Both the position numbers and the translations under genes were made by a program. 64,000 bases of DNA from Aurantiochytrium sp. KH105. Taxonomy: Eukaryota; Sar; Bigyra; Thraustochytrida; Thraustochytriidae. The notes under the pieces are model-generated. The model was not told where the DNA came from. It did no database searches and was given only the letters and a program-made list of their open reading frames with translations. Shown one piece after another: positions 30,603 through 42,201 of the stretch. The DNA lies in the NCBI GenBank assembly GCA_003116975.1, contig BGKB01000125.1, forward strand, positions 140,876-204,875, written 5' to 3'. Numbering within the stretch: the first letter of the stretch is position 1; the number at the start of each line of letters is the position of its first letter.

Positions 30603-32403
30603 TCGACCACGCTCGCTCGCCGAGCCGTGCTGAGCCGAGCGAGTCTTTTGCGAGTTTGCTCCCCGGGGAAGCGGCGCGCGGCGGTCCCGGAGCCCCTACT
30701 GTTTCGCGTACCTGGCGCCTACGCCTCGCCCGTCTCGCGCCCCCGCCCCCGTCTAGGTCCACTGGCGCTCTCTCTCCCCCTCTGCCCCCCTCACACCTGT
30801 CTTTCACTGCCTCCCTCCCTCCCCGCCTCCGCCTCCGGCTCGCAGGCCGCAGCTGAAAGACCCGTCCGGCTGAAAGACGCGGAACGGCAGCGAGACTGTG
30901 AAACCCGGCTTGCATTCTTTTACGCCTGTTTCTTTTCCTTTTTCCTTGGACATACTTCTTCTGCTTCTCCTTTCTCGACATAGAATAAATTGTTTTTTTC
31001 TTTTTCTTTTTCTTTTTTCTATTTCCTTTCCTTCCCCGCAATGCGGGTCTTTCACGCTATTTGTTGGTCGGCGGGGCGCCGCGGGGGCTGCAGACCCACA
31101 CGCGGCTCTCGCGACGCGGCTCGCCCGTTCGCCTGCGGAGCTTCCCACCTGCACGCTTGCAGCTCGCCTGCGTGCCTGCGAGCCTGCGAGCTTGCGTGCA
31201 TAGACATTCCTGCGCGCTTCTTGTGCCTTCCGGCCCTGCTGGCTGGCAACGTCCACGTTCGCGCACGCGAGTAGGCGCCCAGGTCGCGTCGCGTCCCGCA
31301 TCCGCGCTGCGGGGAGGGGGTCTGCAGCGTGAGGGCTGCGGGAGGCGCGCGCCAGCCGCCCGGCGAGGGGGGGGGGGCGCCGAGCCTATGAAAAGACCCC
31401 CTCAGCTTCCTCCTACCGCAGCGCGCCGGAGGGACGAAGCGCTGTGCCCGACCTGCCTGCCAACCTGCCGGTCTACCTGCCTGCGTTCGCAAGCTTGCGC
31501 GGAGCCCCATTGGCGGGGACCGGGAGGGTAGGGCCAGGCGGGGACAGACCTACAGGCAGACAGACAGGCACATTGACAGCGAGGCCAACTAGGCCAGGCC
31601 GACGCGGCTGACCGTCCCTCCCTCCCTCCCTCCCTCCTTCCCGTGCAGACAGAGCTCTCCGCGCCCGCCCCCCGCAGAGCGCCTGACCTTCCCCCGCGTG
31701 GCTGTAGGCGCTCACATTGGGCCCCGCCTCACAAGCAGTCTGCGTGGCAGGCTGTGGTCGCCCCCCACAACCCCGCACACCCGCCCTCTCCCGCCGTCCC
31801 GCCCACGAAGGTATACATACCGCCCTTCCTCCCTCCCTCTCCCTCGCGTCGCATCGCAAGTCCGCGCTCGCCAACACTCCGCTCGCTACCGCCGCCTCTC
31901 CTGCCTCGGCCCAGCCCGCGATCGAGCGCCCGGGCGCCGGCCGAGGCCGTACTCGCAGCTAGCTAGCCGCGTCCTCCTCCAGCCGCCCTCCTGGCCGCTC
32001 AACGGCTCTGCCGCTCCTCCGCGCTTGTTTCCGCCGGCCGCTACCGCCGCCCCGCTTGCTCGATTGCTCCCTCTCTCCCCCCTGCCCCGTCGCCTCGCGG
32101 CCGCGGTCGACGCGGCCGACGCGAGCGAGCTGCGGCGCGACGAGTACGCGTCCTTCAGGACACCGCGGACGCGAGCGGGTGAGTGCGCGAAAGACGCGCG
32201 GCACACTTGCGGACGCAGACGGGGCCCCTCTGCTGTCTTTCAGGGGCCGCCCGCGCGCCCGCGCGCCCGCCCGTCTGTGTCATAAGGAGGAGCGAGCAAA
32301 CAGTTCAGGCTCGAGGCGCCGTGCCGGTCGCGTTGGCGGCTCCGCGCTGCTGCTGCCTGCAGCAGCTGCATGTATTCTTCCTGCCTGGCAGGCTGGCTGG
32401 CCG

Positions 32404-32431
32404 AGCCTGGCCTGGCCTGGCCTGGCCTGGC
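32404..32431. repeat. (CCTGG)n pentanucleotide repeat
   Basis: About five CCTGG copies read directly. Confidence 0.9.
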
Positions 32432-33473
32432 CGCCGCGCCTCGTCTCCCTGCCTCGCGCTTGCTTACCCGCCCCGCTGCTGCTGCTGCTCCCTGACTGCT
32501 TGTACCAATCGCCCCGCGGTTTTTTTGTTTACGCATCTCTTGCGCGCTGCGGTCTGCAGCCCGCGACAGCGACCGCGACATCGACTGCAACCTGCGACGG
32601 CCTGAGACCTGAGCTGTACGAGCCGCCGGCTTCCCGAGCGGCGCGGGGCGTCGAGGCGGAGGCGAGAGGGGGGCTCCAGGGGAACGGCGCGGGGCGCTGG
32701 CGCGCGCGCTTGGCCTCCTTCCTCCCTCCCTCCCTCCCTCCTTCCCTGCCTTCCAGGCCGCGCGCGCAAGCCCAACGAATGACCTCGCGCGGAGCTAGCC
32801 AGGCCCCAGCCGCTGCGAGCGGCCGCGCGCCGCGTCCGTGAAAGATGCCGCCGAAAGACGCGCCTGGAAGCCACGCGAGGCGAGCCGAGGCGAGGCGAGG
32901 CCTGAACGAGCCCGTGACTCTCAGGTAGCAAGCCAGCCAGCCAGCAAGCAAGCAGGCGAGCGAGCGAGCGAGCGACCAAGCTCGGCTGGCTGCTCCGACC
33001 GGCCGGCTAGCCTACCTGCCAGCCTGCCTGCGACCAACTACTTGCGAGCGCGCGGCGGCGAGCCGAGGCGCGACGAGGCCAAGCCGCCACGGCCCTCCCT
33101 CGCTCCTTTCTCCGCAGGCCGTCCGAGGCGTCCTCCACGCCACCCAAACAGACAGACAGACAGACGGATGGCCATGGTGGATGGATGGAGGGATGGACGG
33201 GCAAGGCGGATTGACCGACCAACCGACCGCCCTCAGCGCGGCGGTTGGCCAGCCAGGTGCGGGGCGAGCGAGCCATTGGCGCGCGAGGCCCCTGCCCTTG
33301 CGGGGGCTCGGAAACTTGGCGCAGCGAGGCTTGCGAGGCGGAGCCAGGCCGCTGTAGGCGGCAGGAGGAAGAAAGGAGGGAGGGAGGGACACCGCAGAGC
33401 AGAGGCCGCGGGGTGGCAGCCAGGCAGACAGGGCAGGTCCGCGTGGTGGATGGAGGCATGGGTGGATAGATGC

Positions 33474-33500
33474 ATGGATGGATGGATGGATGGATGGATG
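33474..33500. repeat. (GGAT)n microsatellite
   Basis: Six to seven GGAT copies read directly. Confidence 0.95.
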
Positions 33501-34144
33501 GGCAGCTGTCCTGAGCGCGCTTAGTCGATCTTTCTTTCACGACTATTCTCAACTTGTCAATCATTCGTTCTTTCTTTTATTTGTTCGTTTGTTTGTTCGG
33601 TCGATCGATCGCTCATACATATGTGCGTGCGTTCGTTCATTTGAAACGATTCGTTCGTTCGTTCATTTCTTTGTCCGCACCCATCGGAGGTGCGCAGCTG
33701 AAAATCATTCGCGGCCTCTCGCCTCGCGACACGCATGCATCCGTGCGCGTAGGCCCCAGCCACTGCCAGCTGGCTGCAGCCAAGACGCACTGCAGAAGCA
33801 GGAACGCGCGCCTGTCGAGCCTGGACTTCGCTCTGTAGCGGCTACCTGCAGCCGCTGCCTTCCCCCTACCTCTGCCAGTACCCATCGAGGTGTGGGCCGT
33901 CGCTGCGGGGTTCGCAGGTTGCCCGCAGGCCCGGCGCCGCGTGCCTGGAGCGCGTCTTTCGTTGGGCGGCCTGTGAGCCCTCCTCGCCCGACGTACGCAA
34001 ACCGCCTGGCGTTGTGACGGCGCGGCCGCAAGCAACAGCAAGCTGCGAGCTAAGAGAGACCACGAGAGCGCGCGAGGCGGGAGCGCAAGAAAACCTCTTT
34101 AACGGCAGCTGGCTGGCTGGCCGACGGGCTGGCTGCAGCTGGTA

Positions 34145-34174
34145 TGGCTGGCTGGCTGGCTGGCTGGCTGGCTC
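34145..34174. repeat. (GGCT)n microsatellite
   Basis: Seven GGCT copies within a longer GGCTGGCC-rich stretch. Confidence 0.9.
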
Positions 34175-34778
34175 AGCCGGCTGGCTGGCCGGTGGCCGCT
34201 GTCGGTTCCGCGACCGAACCGCGAGAGGCGTTACTCAGCCAGCCTTGCCTGGCCGACGTGCGTCTATCTACTACTATCTAATCAATGGCATGCACGGATG
34301 GACGGATACCAATACTTGACGTCGATCGCTGGCTCGCCGGCGTACTGCACGCCTCGCGACGCCGCTGCGCACAGCACCTGCGTCGCAAAGCGAGCTCCGC
34401 GTCCCGCTCCTCGCGCGCGGCGGCCTCGTGCCGAGCCGCCGCCGGCAGTTGCGGTGCGCGCGGCGAGGCCCGTCGCAGGTGAGCCGGTCTATGTGTGTGC
34501 GCTTCCCCCCGCCGCCCCCAATGGAGGCTCGGCCCACAAAGAAGCGGCGCCGTGCTGGGCGCGCGGCGTTCGTGCGCGGACCTGCAGCTGCTCGGGCCAC
34601 CTTGCTACGCGGGCCGCCCGCGCGAGGCGGAGCGGAGAAACGGCTTGGCTTGGGCTGGGCTAGGCTAAGCTGTCGCAGCAAGGTCTAGGTGAGGCGGAAA
34701 TCCACTCCACGGCCGGAAGCGGAGCCCGCACGGTCAGCGGCAGGCAGAGCAGGGCAGGGCAGGCGTGAGGTTCGGATG

Positions 34779-34800
34779 GACTGACTGACTGACTGACTGA
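34779..34800. repeat. (GACT)n microsatellite
   Basis: Five GACT copies read directly. Confidence 0.9.
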
Positions 34801-35114
34801 CGCATAAACGGACGTGTCCGGCTGTTCGGCCGACCGGCCTCGCGAAGAAGCGCGCGCGACCCAAGGCGGGAGGAAGTCGCACGGGGTCTCACATGTCCCG
34901 CCTCGCGGCGCGGCTCCCTTCGAGTCACTCGTGTCACTCGTGTCAATCATTTCTTTCAACGTGTCATCTCGTCATTCACATTCGCTCATTGTCACTCGCC
35001 ACGCTTCTTCATTCGTTCCTTCACTCCTAGCTCAAACGGCCGGCACGGCCAGTCTACTTTGGCTATTCGATTCAGACTCATTGATCGATCTCCTCGCGCA
35101 AGCAGCTATTCAAC

Positions 35115-35143
35115 CCACCAACCAACCAACCAACCAACCAACC
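35115..35143. repeat. (CCAA)n microsatellite
   Basis: Seven copies of an ACCA/CCAA unit read directly. Confidence 0.9.
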
Positions 35144-35277
35144 GGCCAGCTACAACCGCCTTGCTCGCCCAGTGGATGAGTGGGAAGAGCTGCCTCCTCC
35201 GCCGCAGGAAGCCGACGCCAGAAGCTCGCGGCGCCGCCCTTCCTGCCCTGCTCTGCCCTGCGTCGACTGTGCCCCAG

Positions 35278-35301
35278 TAGCTAGCTAGCTAGCTAGCTAG
35301 C
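35278..35301. repeat. (TAGC)6 microsatellite, self-complementary
   Basis: Six TAGC copies. CTAG units are palindromic, so the run can pair with itself. Confidence 0.95.
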
Positions 35302-35432
35302 GAGACAGCCAGCCGGATTGATGACAGGCGAGGCGAGGCGAGGCGAGGCGGAGGCGCAGTCGCGGAGGCGCAGTCGCGGTCGCGAAAGATTCCGAGCCAG
35401 CGTCCACGTGGCTCGCTTCGTGCGCGCTCGGT

Positions 35433-35495
35433 GTTTCGCTGTTTCGCTGTTCCGCTGCTTCGCTGTTTCGCTGTTTCGCTGCTTCGCTGCTTCGC
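35433..35495. repeat. (TTTCGCTG)n octanucleotide array, about 8 copies
   Basis: Eight consecutive units of TTTCGCTG with single-base variants (TTCCGCTG, CTTCGCTG), flanked by other arrays. Confidence 0.9.
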
Positions 35496-35774
35496 CGGCA
35501 ACTGGCTGGCTGGCTGCAGACGGACAGGCGAGCGAGTCGGGTGTGGGGACAGGAGGCGGGTGGTGCGTTCGTTTGGAGGGCGGTTGCTCGCGGGCGGTTG
35601 GCGGCCGCGGGGTAGTACGTTTGGCCGGTCAGTTAGGTGGCGAGGCGGCGGCTCGGCGGCCGAGCTAGCTAGCTTCGTGCGGCGCTGCAGCGGCGAACCT
35701 GCGAAGCGAGGCGGCGCGCCGCGGCGCCATCAGCGAGCATTCCAGTCGGTCGCAGTCCCTCTCGCGCAAAGGAA

Positions 35775-35825
35775 GGCGAGGCGAGGCAAGGCGAGGCAAG
35801 GCGAGGCAAGGCAAGGCGAGGTGAG
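35775..35825. repeat. (GGCGA/GGCAA)n pentanucleotide array
   Basis: About ten units mixing GGCGA and GGCAA, similar to the leader of the GAPDH gene at about 53975-54030. Confidence 0.85.
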
Positions 35826-37615
35826 GCGCAGCCAGCTAACGGCGCCAGCAGCGAGGAGTCAGTCGGTCGGTCGGTCGCCTCGTTAGAGAGAGGGAGAGCG
35901 AGTGTCGACTTGGGGGAGGGAGACTCGGGTGGACTTGGGCTGAAGCGAAGCGACGTGACGGGGCGAAACGCGTCGCGACGCGACGCGGCGAAGGCCTGGG
36001 ACGAAAAGAAGCGAGAGACCGCGGCCAATCAGCTGACGTGAGCCCTTGCCTAGCCAGGCTGAAGCATATTCTTTTCTAAAGACTCATTCATGCATTCAGT
36101 GTCATGCCTTCCTGGCCGGCGGCTGTTGCAGGCCGCCCACATCCGCCCGCAGCCCGAGTCCGTGGTGGGGCGGCGCCAACGGTCCACCACGAGTCAGGCT
36201 CGATCGCGGTCCAGGTCAGGCCGCTTTCGAGTTTGTCTAACTCGCATGCTCTACACGAGCAGAGGCTGTTTGTTTGTTCCTCCTCCCTTGGCTGGTGACT
36301 GTTACCGAAGCTCTCTTGTACTTTCTTGCGCGGCCGGCTGCGGCAGGGCTGGGATCTTAACTTTTCTTACCTCCTCGGTCGCGTGAGGCATGCAGCTACC
36401 CTCATCAACCCCTCGCGCCGGGCTCGGAAAAGTTCATCTCTCCTCTTTCTGTCGTTCGCGAGACAGAAACGAACGAGAGGACAGCTCGGCCTAACAAGCC
36501 GAGGGGGGTCGCGCGCAGCAGGAGCAGCAGCAGCAGCAACAGCAGCAGTAGTGGCAGCAGACACAGCCCCGCGCGCTGAGGCGCGGCCCCGCTCTTGCCT
36601 GCCCGCCTGCGGGGTACTGGTGCTGCGGGAACTGTAGTAAAGCGGTTTCCTGAACCGAGCGTAATAGGACTCACTGTCAAAGAAGGCGGCTGTGAGGAAA
36701 TCAGAGAAAGAGTGAAAGGGAAAAGTCCGTAAGGAGATCGGTCTGCGCGGCCGTTACGATCGACAGCCTCACAGTCAGGAGCAGCTCGAGCGCACGGTCC
36801 TAGGTCAGCTGGCCAGCCTGCGCGGGCGCATTGTCGTGGCCGGCTCAACTTTTTCGATAACGTACATCGGCCAGCTCAGCGCGGCCAAAGTCAGCGCCGC
36901 TCAGCGCAGGACGGTCTGATCAGCCGCGAGACCGACAGAGAGAGACCAGCGAAAACTTTTTGCGCCAACCACCAAGCTTGCTTTTTAAAAATTGACCTGG
37001 CTGGTCTTGTGGCATCGTTCTAATTCGCGCAACCAAGGTTATTCATCTTGCGGGGGCTCGAGTCTGGACTCGTATAATTTTGTTTCACATCTCGCCGCGC
37101 ATTTCACCTCCCTTCGATAACTCGAGCAGTCGCGCGGAGGGCGTGGAAAGAGTCTCAACCCGCGCCGCCTACGAGCCATCTTCATTTTTCTTTGCAGGTT
37201 ATAGTATAGTTGCGTGCACGTCCGGCCTGCTGCTACTGCTGCTGCTGCTGCCCGAGTGAAAATAGGAAGCCCAAATTTCGCTCGAACTCGGCCACCTGCT
37301 GCTGCAGCTGAGTCGGCGAAGGGCTCTCCGAAAATGACTTGACCGGCAACCGCTCGGGCAGCGATGGCGCGCTCGACGGCGAGCAAGCCGACACCAATGG
37401 CAAGCGGAGCCTGAACGCGGGCGCATGGGGAAAGTCAGGGAACCTGGGAGGGAGACGCGGGACGGCGCTGGTGAAGGTGGGCGCGTCTTGAGATCCGGGA
37501 TCCCGGGCGACGAACGACACGATTGGTAGGGGTCTTCTTTCTCTGGCAGATCAGTTCGGCCGCGAGGCTACGGGCCCTCAAATTCTTCTCGTGATGAACT
37601 AACTAGCTCTTCCGG

Positions 37616-37860
37616 CCGGGTTGGGTTGAGTTGGGTTGAGTCGAGTTGAGTCGAGTCGAGTCAGGACAATATGAAATGAGAAAAGTCGGATTGAGACGAG
37701 TCGAGTCGAGTCGAGTCGAAGTGAGACGAGTCAAGTCGAGTCGAAGTGAGACGAGTCGAGTCGAATCGAGATGAGTCGAGTCGAATCGAGATGACATGAG
37801 TACCGGAGAAAGTCCATGTCGAAACGAGCCGAGTCGGACCGGGATCGAGTTGAGCTTGCG
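37616..37860. repeat. (GAGTC)n degenerate pentanucleotide array, about 245 bases
   Basis: Units GAGTC, GAGTT, GAGAC and GAATC follow one another in pentameric register. It is the largest array in the window and is related, in inverted orientation, to 15328-15409. Confidence 0.9.
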
Positions 37861-40800
37861 CATGTCTCTCTCTCTCTCTCTCTCGCCCTGTTTCTCTCGC
37901 GTGCATATTTCGTGAAAGTAATTCGAGTCGAGGTCGAACGGTCCGTGCGCGTCGGCTTCGCAATCAATCAATCAGGATAGGCCAACGCGCTCGTCTCCTG
38001 CTCCTTGATCATGGCGCAAGCACAGAGAATCGAAGCAAACAACCCGAAGATCCGCGAGCAACGCCCGGGCCGCTTCGCTCGCGCAGGGCCTGCGGCTCAA
38101 AGCGGGTCAACGCGTCGCAGCGGGAATGTGATCCCGCGTTTCTGCTTTCCCCTCCCCGCACGCAAAGCGGACAGGCCGGCCGGTCGCGACGCGGCGGAAC
38201 GAAGCGAAGCGCTTCGATCCCCGAGCGAACCCGGCCGTGCCGTCCGTCGCTTTGGCCCTCCGCCAGGGCCTGGAGTCCCAAGTGGCTGGGGAGAGAAAAT
38301 CTCGCGAGCCGCGCGCGATCCCGGCCGCGACGGCCCTCGGGGACGCGCGGCGGTCGACTCTTCGGGGCGAGTCTTCTGGCGGCGTCTTTCGCGTCTTTCG
38401 CCTGCGTCGCATCGCTCACAGGGTTGTTTCATTTCGCTTTGATTTGCTTTGCTTGCTAGTTTTTTCGGCGTTGCTTGGGTGTTCCTGCGACAACTCGCAG
38501 GCGAATGCGCAATGCCTGCTTGCCTGTGTGCGTGCGTTTGCATGCGTAAGTGTGCGTGTGTGTGTTCAAGATGCATACCGCGGGCGAAAAGGAAGCAAAA
38601 CTTGCGAGCCGCTGCCGCCGAGCGACCGACCGACCAGGCGACTGCAACGAAGAGCAAGCAAGCCACCAGCGGCCAATGCCAACCCGCCAAAACCACCCGA
38701 CAGCGCCTGCTACGGCCAGCCGGCAACTTCCGCCGCGAATTGTGCACGCATCGCCCGTGCCGATGCAGGAGCCAAGCTCGACAACACCGCTAGTTTTGAG
38801 CAAACCGCCAGTCTTGGCGGGAGTGAGGGAAAAGAGCGGCGTCTCTCACGATCACTTCTCGCACAACTGGCCCCGGGCGGACGCTTCGCACGGCATTTCG
38901 TCTCGGTCGCGGCAGCGGCCCGTGTGTGCGTGCGTGCAGCCATGCGCGGCGCATACACAACAACATGCCGCCGCCCGCGGCCACGCGCAGCGAGATTCCG
39001 GAGGACCCGTCGTTGGTCCTCGCTCCTTTGCCCCGCGGCTCCTTTTTCCGCGGCGAGGCCCCGCACGCACCTTCCGAGGCCCCGCACGCACCGTCCCCTA
39101 GGCCCTCCCTCCCTCCCGAGGACCTCCTCCCTTTTGGCCCGCAGGCTTGCGCACAAGCTTCTGCGATTGTGGTCGTTCATCGCCAGGACGAAGGCGGAGA
39201 ATGGATGCATGGACGCTTGGCTTGGATGCTTGGGATGGATGAACTCGGGTTGATGAACTCGGATGGAGAGAAAGGCAAGTCCCAGGGGGGGTCCAGGTAG
39301 GCGACGAACGTGCACCTGTGAACAAACTAGTGCAAGCTACCGAGCAAGTTAGGCCTCCTACCTGGGACAGCTCGTTGTGACCAAGGTGATCCGCGGATCG
39401 ACCGAAAGGCGACTCCTGCGACTCGCAAGTTCTACGTCTCGCGGAGGAAAAAAGGCCAAGGGAGGGCGATGCGGAAGCGTCGCGACGATAGAGTTGAGAC
39501 GCAACTGCAACACGCGCTCGCGGGCCTCACAAAGACTAGTCTTGGTTGCCCGGATCGCGGTTTTGGCCATGAGCCTGCCTGACAGCCGAACCGGTCGCAG
39601 GCTCGCGAAATTGAGGACATCAGTCGACAGTGAGCTCTTCCGAGGGAGAGCGGGCCGCGCGGGATTCCCGGACAAGCTCGTTTGATTGATCGATCGATTC
39701 GCATGCGATCCGCAAGCGAGCGAGCGAGCGTCGGGGGAGGGGGAGGGGGGTCCAAGGCAGTCTTATGCAAGCAAGCAAGCGAGCGAGCCGTGCGTCTTCC
39801 GCCGGGCTGGGCCAACCTGGAAAACGAGGCGAGAAGAGACACTTGGCAAGGAATTCAGGGCGATGTCCCTTGGCCCCTCCCTCGATTCTTTGTCTCGTGC
39901 GCTCTCTTTGGCAGAGGCAAATTGAGCTCCAGAGACGAAGATATGACCAGAAACAGCCCGGGTCAGCGACGAAAAATATCGGGACAGAAAGCGAAAAGGA
40001 CAACCCGCAACCCCCGTAAATGTTGCTGCTCGCGGGAAGTTACCGCCCAATCACGCAAGAGAGTGTACTTTTATCAACTTGCCTCCTTGCTTGCTTGCTG
40101 CTTGAGCGGATCGTCTCCAGGTCACATCGGGGCCAGAGCCCATCTCCCCAGCGGACAGACGCCGACAGATAGACCTTGAGCCCTCTTCTTTCCCCAGCCT
40201 TCCCACCGAGATGAAACGTCCGGAACGGCAGTTGCGCGAGTCAAAAATCGTGTCACTTCGACATTCTGCCGAGGTGCCCTGACCCCAGCAAGCTGATTCC
40301 CCAGCGGTAAGTCTGTCCGGAGAGAGCCCCAGAAACCCTCCCTTCGTTCTCTCGTCCACGTGCTACACAGTGTTAGTGCGCCGCAGCGATGCAGCTGTGA
40401 GGAGAGAGTTCAGAGTTGCTGACTGTCTTCGCAACAACCTTGCATTGTTTTGTTTTTGCAAAAGCGGCAGACCTCAGCCACGAAGACTCCAACATCACCA
40501 CCTTGAGGTTCGGCAAGAAACGATGTTTATAAACTTACTTGGTGTCGTTGGCCGGTCAATTGCGTTGTCCTGGTCTCGGACGGACGTGTGGACACCGACA
40601 AATTGCGAGTAAGCATCAGCTTTTCTTTGCAATGAGACGCTCGCGACGACCGGCCTCTTTCTCGAGCCCGAACCGAGAACTTTGCCTCTTCGACATTTCA
40701 GCTCATCTGCTCTCTGGGCAATCTATCTCTGTGACATCTCCGCAATGCTCCATCCCTTTGACCCTACACCCCCCTTCGCCATCTCTTGTCGCGAGTTGTA

Positions 40801-42201
40801 CAAACAGCACGATTTTTTCACTGAGCCGTGGCAACCCCCAAAAGTATTCCTTCCCCTCCGGCTGTCTTCGCGAACCATTTTTGAAAATTGCAAAGACGGA
40901 CATTGACAAGAACTCGCCTTGTGCCCGTCAAAGTAATCCATCATCGATGTCTTTTCTTCTGTCGAGCAAATCGCGGGGACCACGAGCACAGAGTCATCAG
41001 TTGCGGGATTCGCATTGGCGACTTTTTCTGAAAGATTGTGGTGTCGACGGGGCCAATCAATCCAACGATCTGACGCATTCTAAAGAGCCCACCCATTGTG
41101 CCACCTTGAAATCCTTTTGCGAAGTCCTGTGATAGTGCAAGCAACGGCTTGAGCTCTTGAGGATATCTACTCTCACGTTAGGCCTCCCATCCAAAAGGAA
41201 AGAACATGTTTTGCTCTTGCATCTCTCGGTTTGCGGCGCAAGGGATTCGCAGCGTAAAGGAAAGGATAAAGAAAATAGATTCCAGAGATTCACGAGGAGG
41301 CAACTGGTAGGGCTGCGCAGCGTGATCAAAAAAGATGAGTTCTCTTTGCGATGAATCATTTGTCTCGCTGTAGAAAGTCGATAGGTCTATTGTAGAGAAA
41401 AAATGCCGACTGGTATACTTGCGGATCGTTTAACTGATTGTCGAGATTAAAGAAAGAGGCCTTGTCTAACAGTTTTTGAAGAAAAAGAAGTGCTGAAAAA
41501 TGTATCATAATGGGACCGATCTTGCTCTTTGATCGTTTTCCAAGTCAAGAACTTGTTGACGTGTACGCAAGTCCTTCAACTTTTAAGCAACATTTCAAAC
41601 ACGAAGGAAACGGTGCCTCTGCTCATGTGAAAAAAAAGGGGGCTTTTTCGTATCATTGTGAAAATCGAAGGAAGTACACAGTTTGAGTGGTGGAGCTCGC
41701 TTTCCAAAGACGGATCGTTTGGTAACGTCTAGAGATGTACAAAGTAAGAGGCTGCGGACGTTGAAGCAAGGATACTCCAGTTCAATAGACGAAGGTTATG
41801 GTCGTGTCTGCATTGCACCGGAGTGCACCTCATTAGAGGCATGTCGGATGCACACGCTCACATCAAACACTATTTTTACACACCCACTCTCGGCAATGAC
41901 GCATAATCCTGTAATGTTTATCAGCATGTTTAAAGCGATAAAAGTAATACAAGGCACAGTCGTGCACGTGCTGCAAAACAATAAAATGAGCGCGTGCGTA
42001 CAGCCACGCAAAAACAAGACGGCCGCAGAAACGCAGCGCAGACACGAAAGCCATCGGGCGGTCGGGGCGGCTAGCTTGCAGCGGCCTTCGGGTCCGTTTC
42101 AACGCGTTCGCCACCCCTTGACCTCGCTCTCCTTAGAAGCGCAGAATCGCGCGCGCGGCATAGACATACGCAAAACACACACGTGCACGAGGTTCATTAG
42201 A

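Larger units (their letters stand above)
30148..42201. other. 12-kb gene-poor, microsatellite-packed island
   Basis: No reading frame here resembles a known family, and the frames that exist are Arg/Pro/Ala-rich or periodic translations of tandem repeats. The part to about 39.5 kb is very GC- and CpG-rich and holds at least a dozen tetra-, penta- and octanucleotide arrays (main ones listed separately). About 39.5-42.2 kb is closer to average composition, without arrays but also without a recognisable gene. No tRNA or other structured RNA was recognised by eye. Short motifs such as GAAAGACGCG recur (about 30870, 32195, 32850, and inverted near 38390). Confidence 0.6.

Noticed and set aside
40400..41360. 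Several 65-200 codon frames on both strands that might be transposon remnants
   Set aside because: No reverse transcriptase, integrase or transposase motif could be read, and frames overlap without preference. Not supportable.
30148..42201. tRNA, rRNA or snRNA genes in the gene-poor island and other spacers
   Set aside because: I looked for B-box-like GGTTCGA and typical snRNA cores by eye and found none that fit a full structure. A covariance search (tRNAscan, Infernal) would be decisive.
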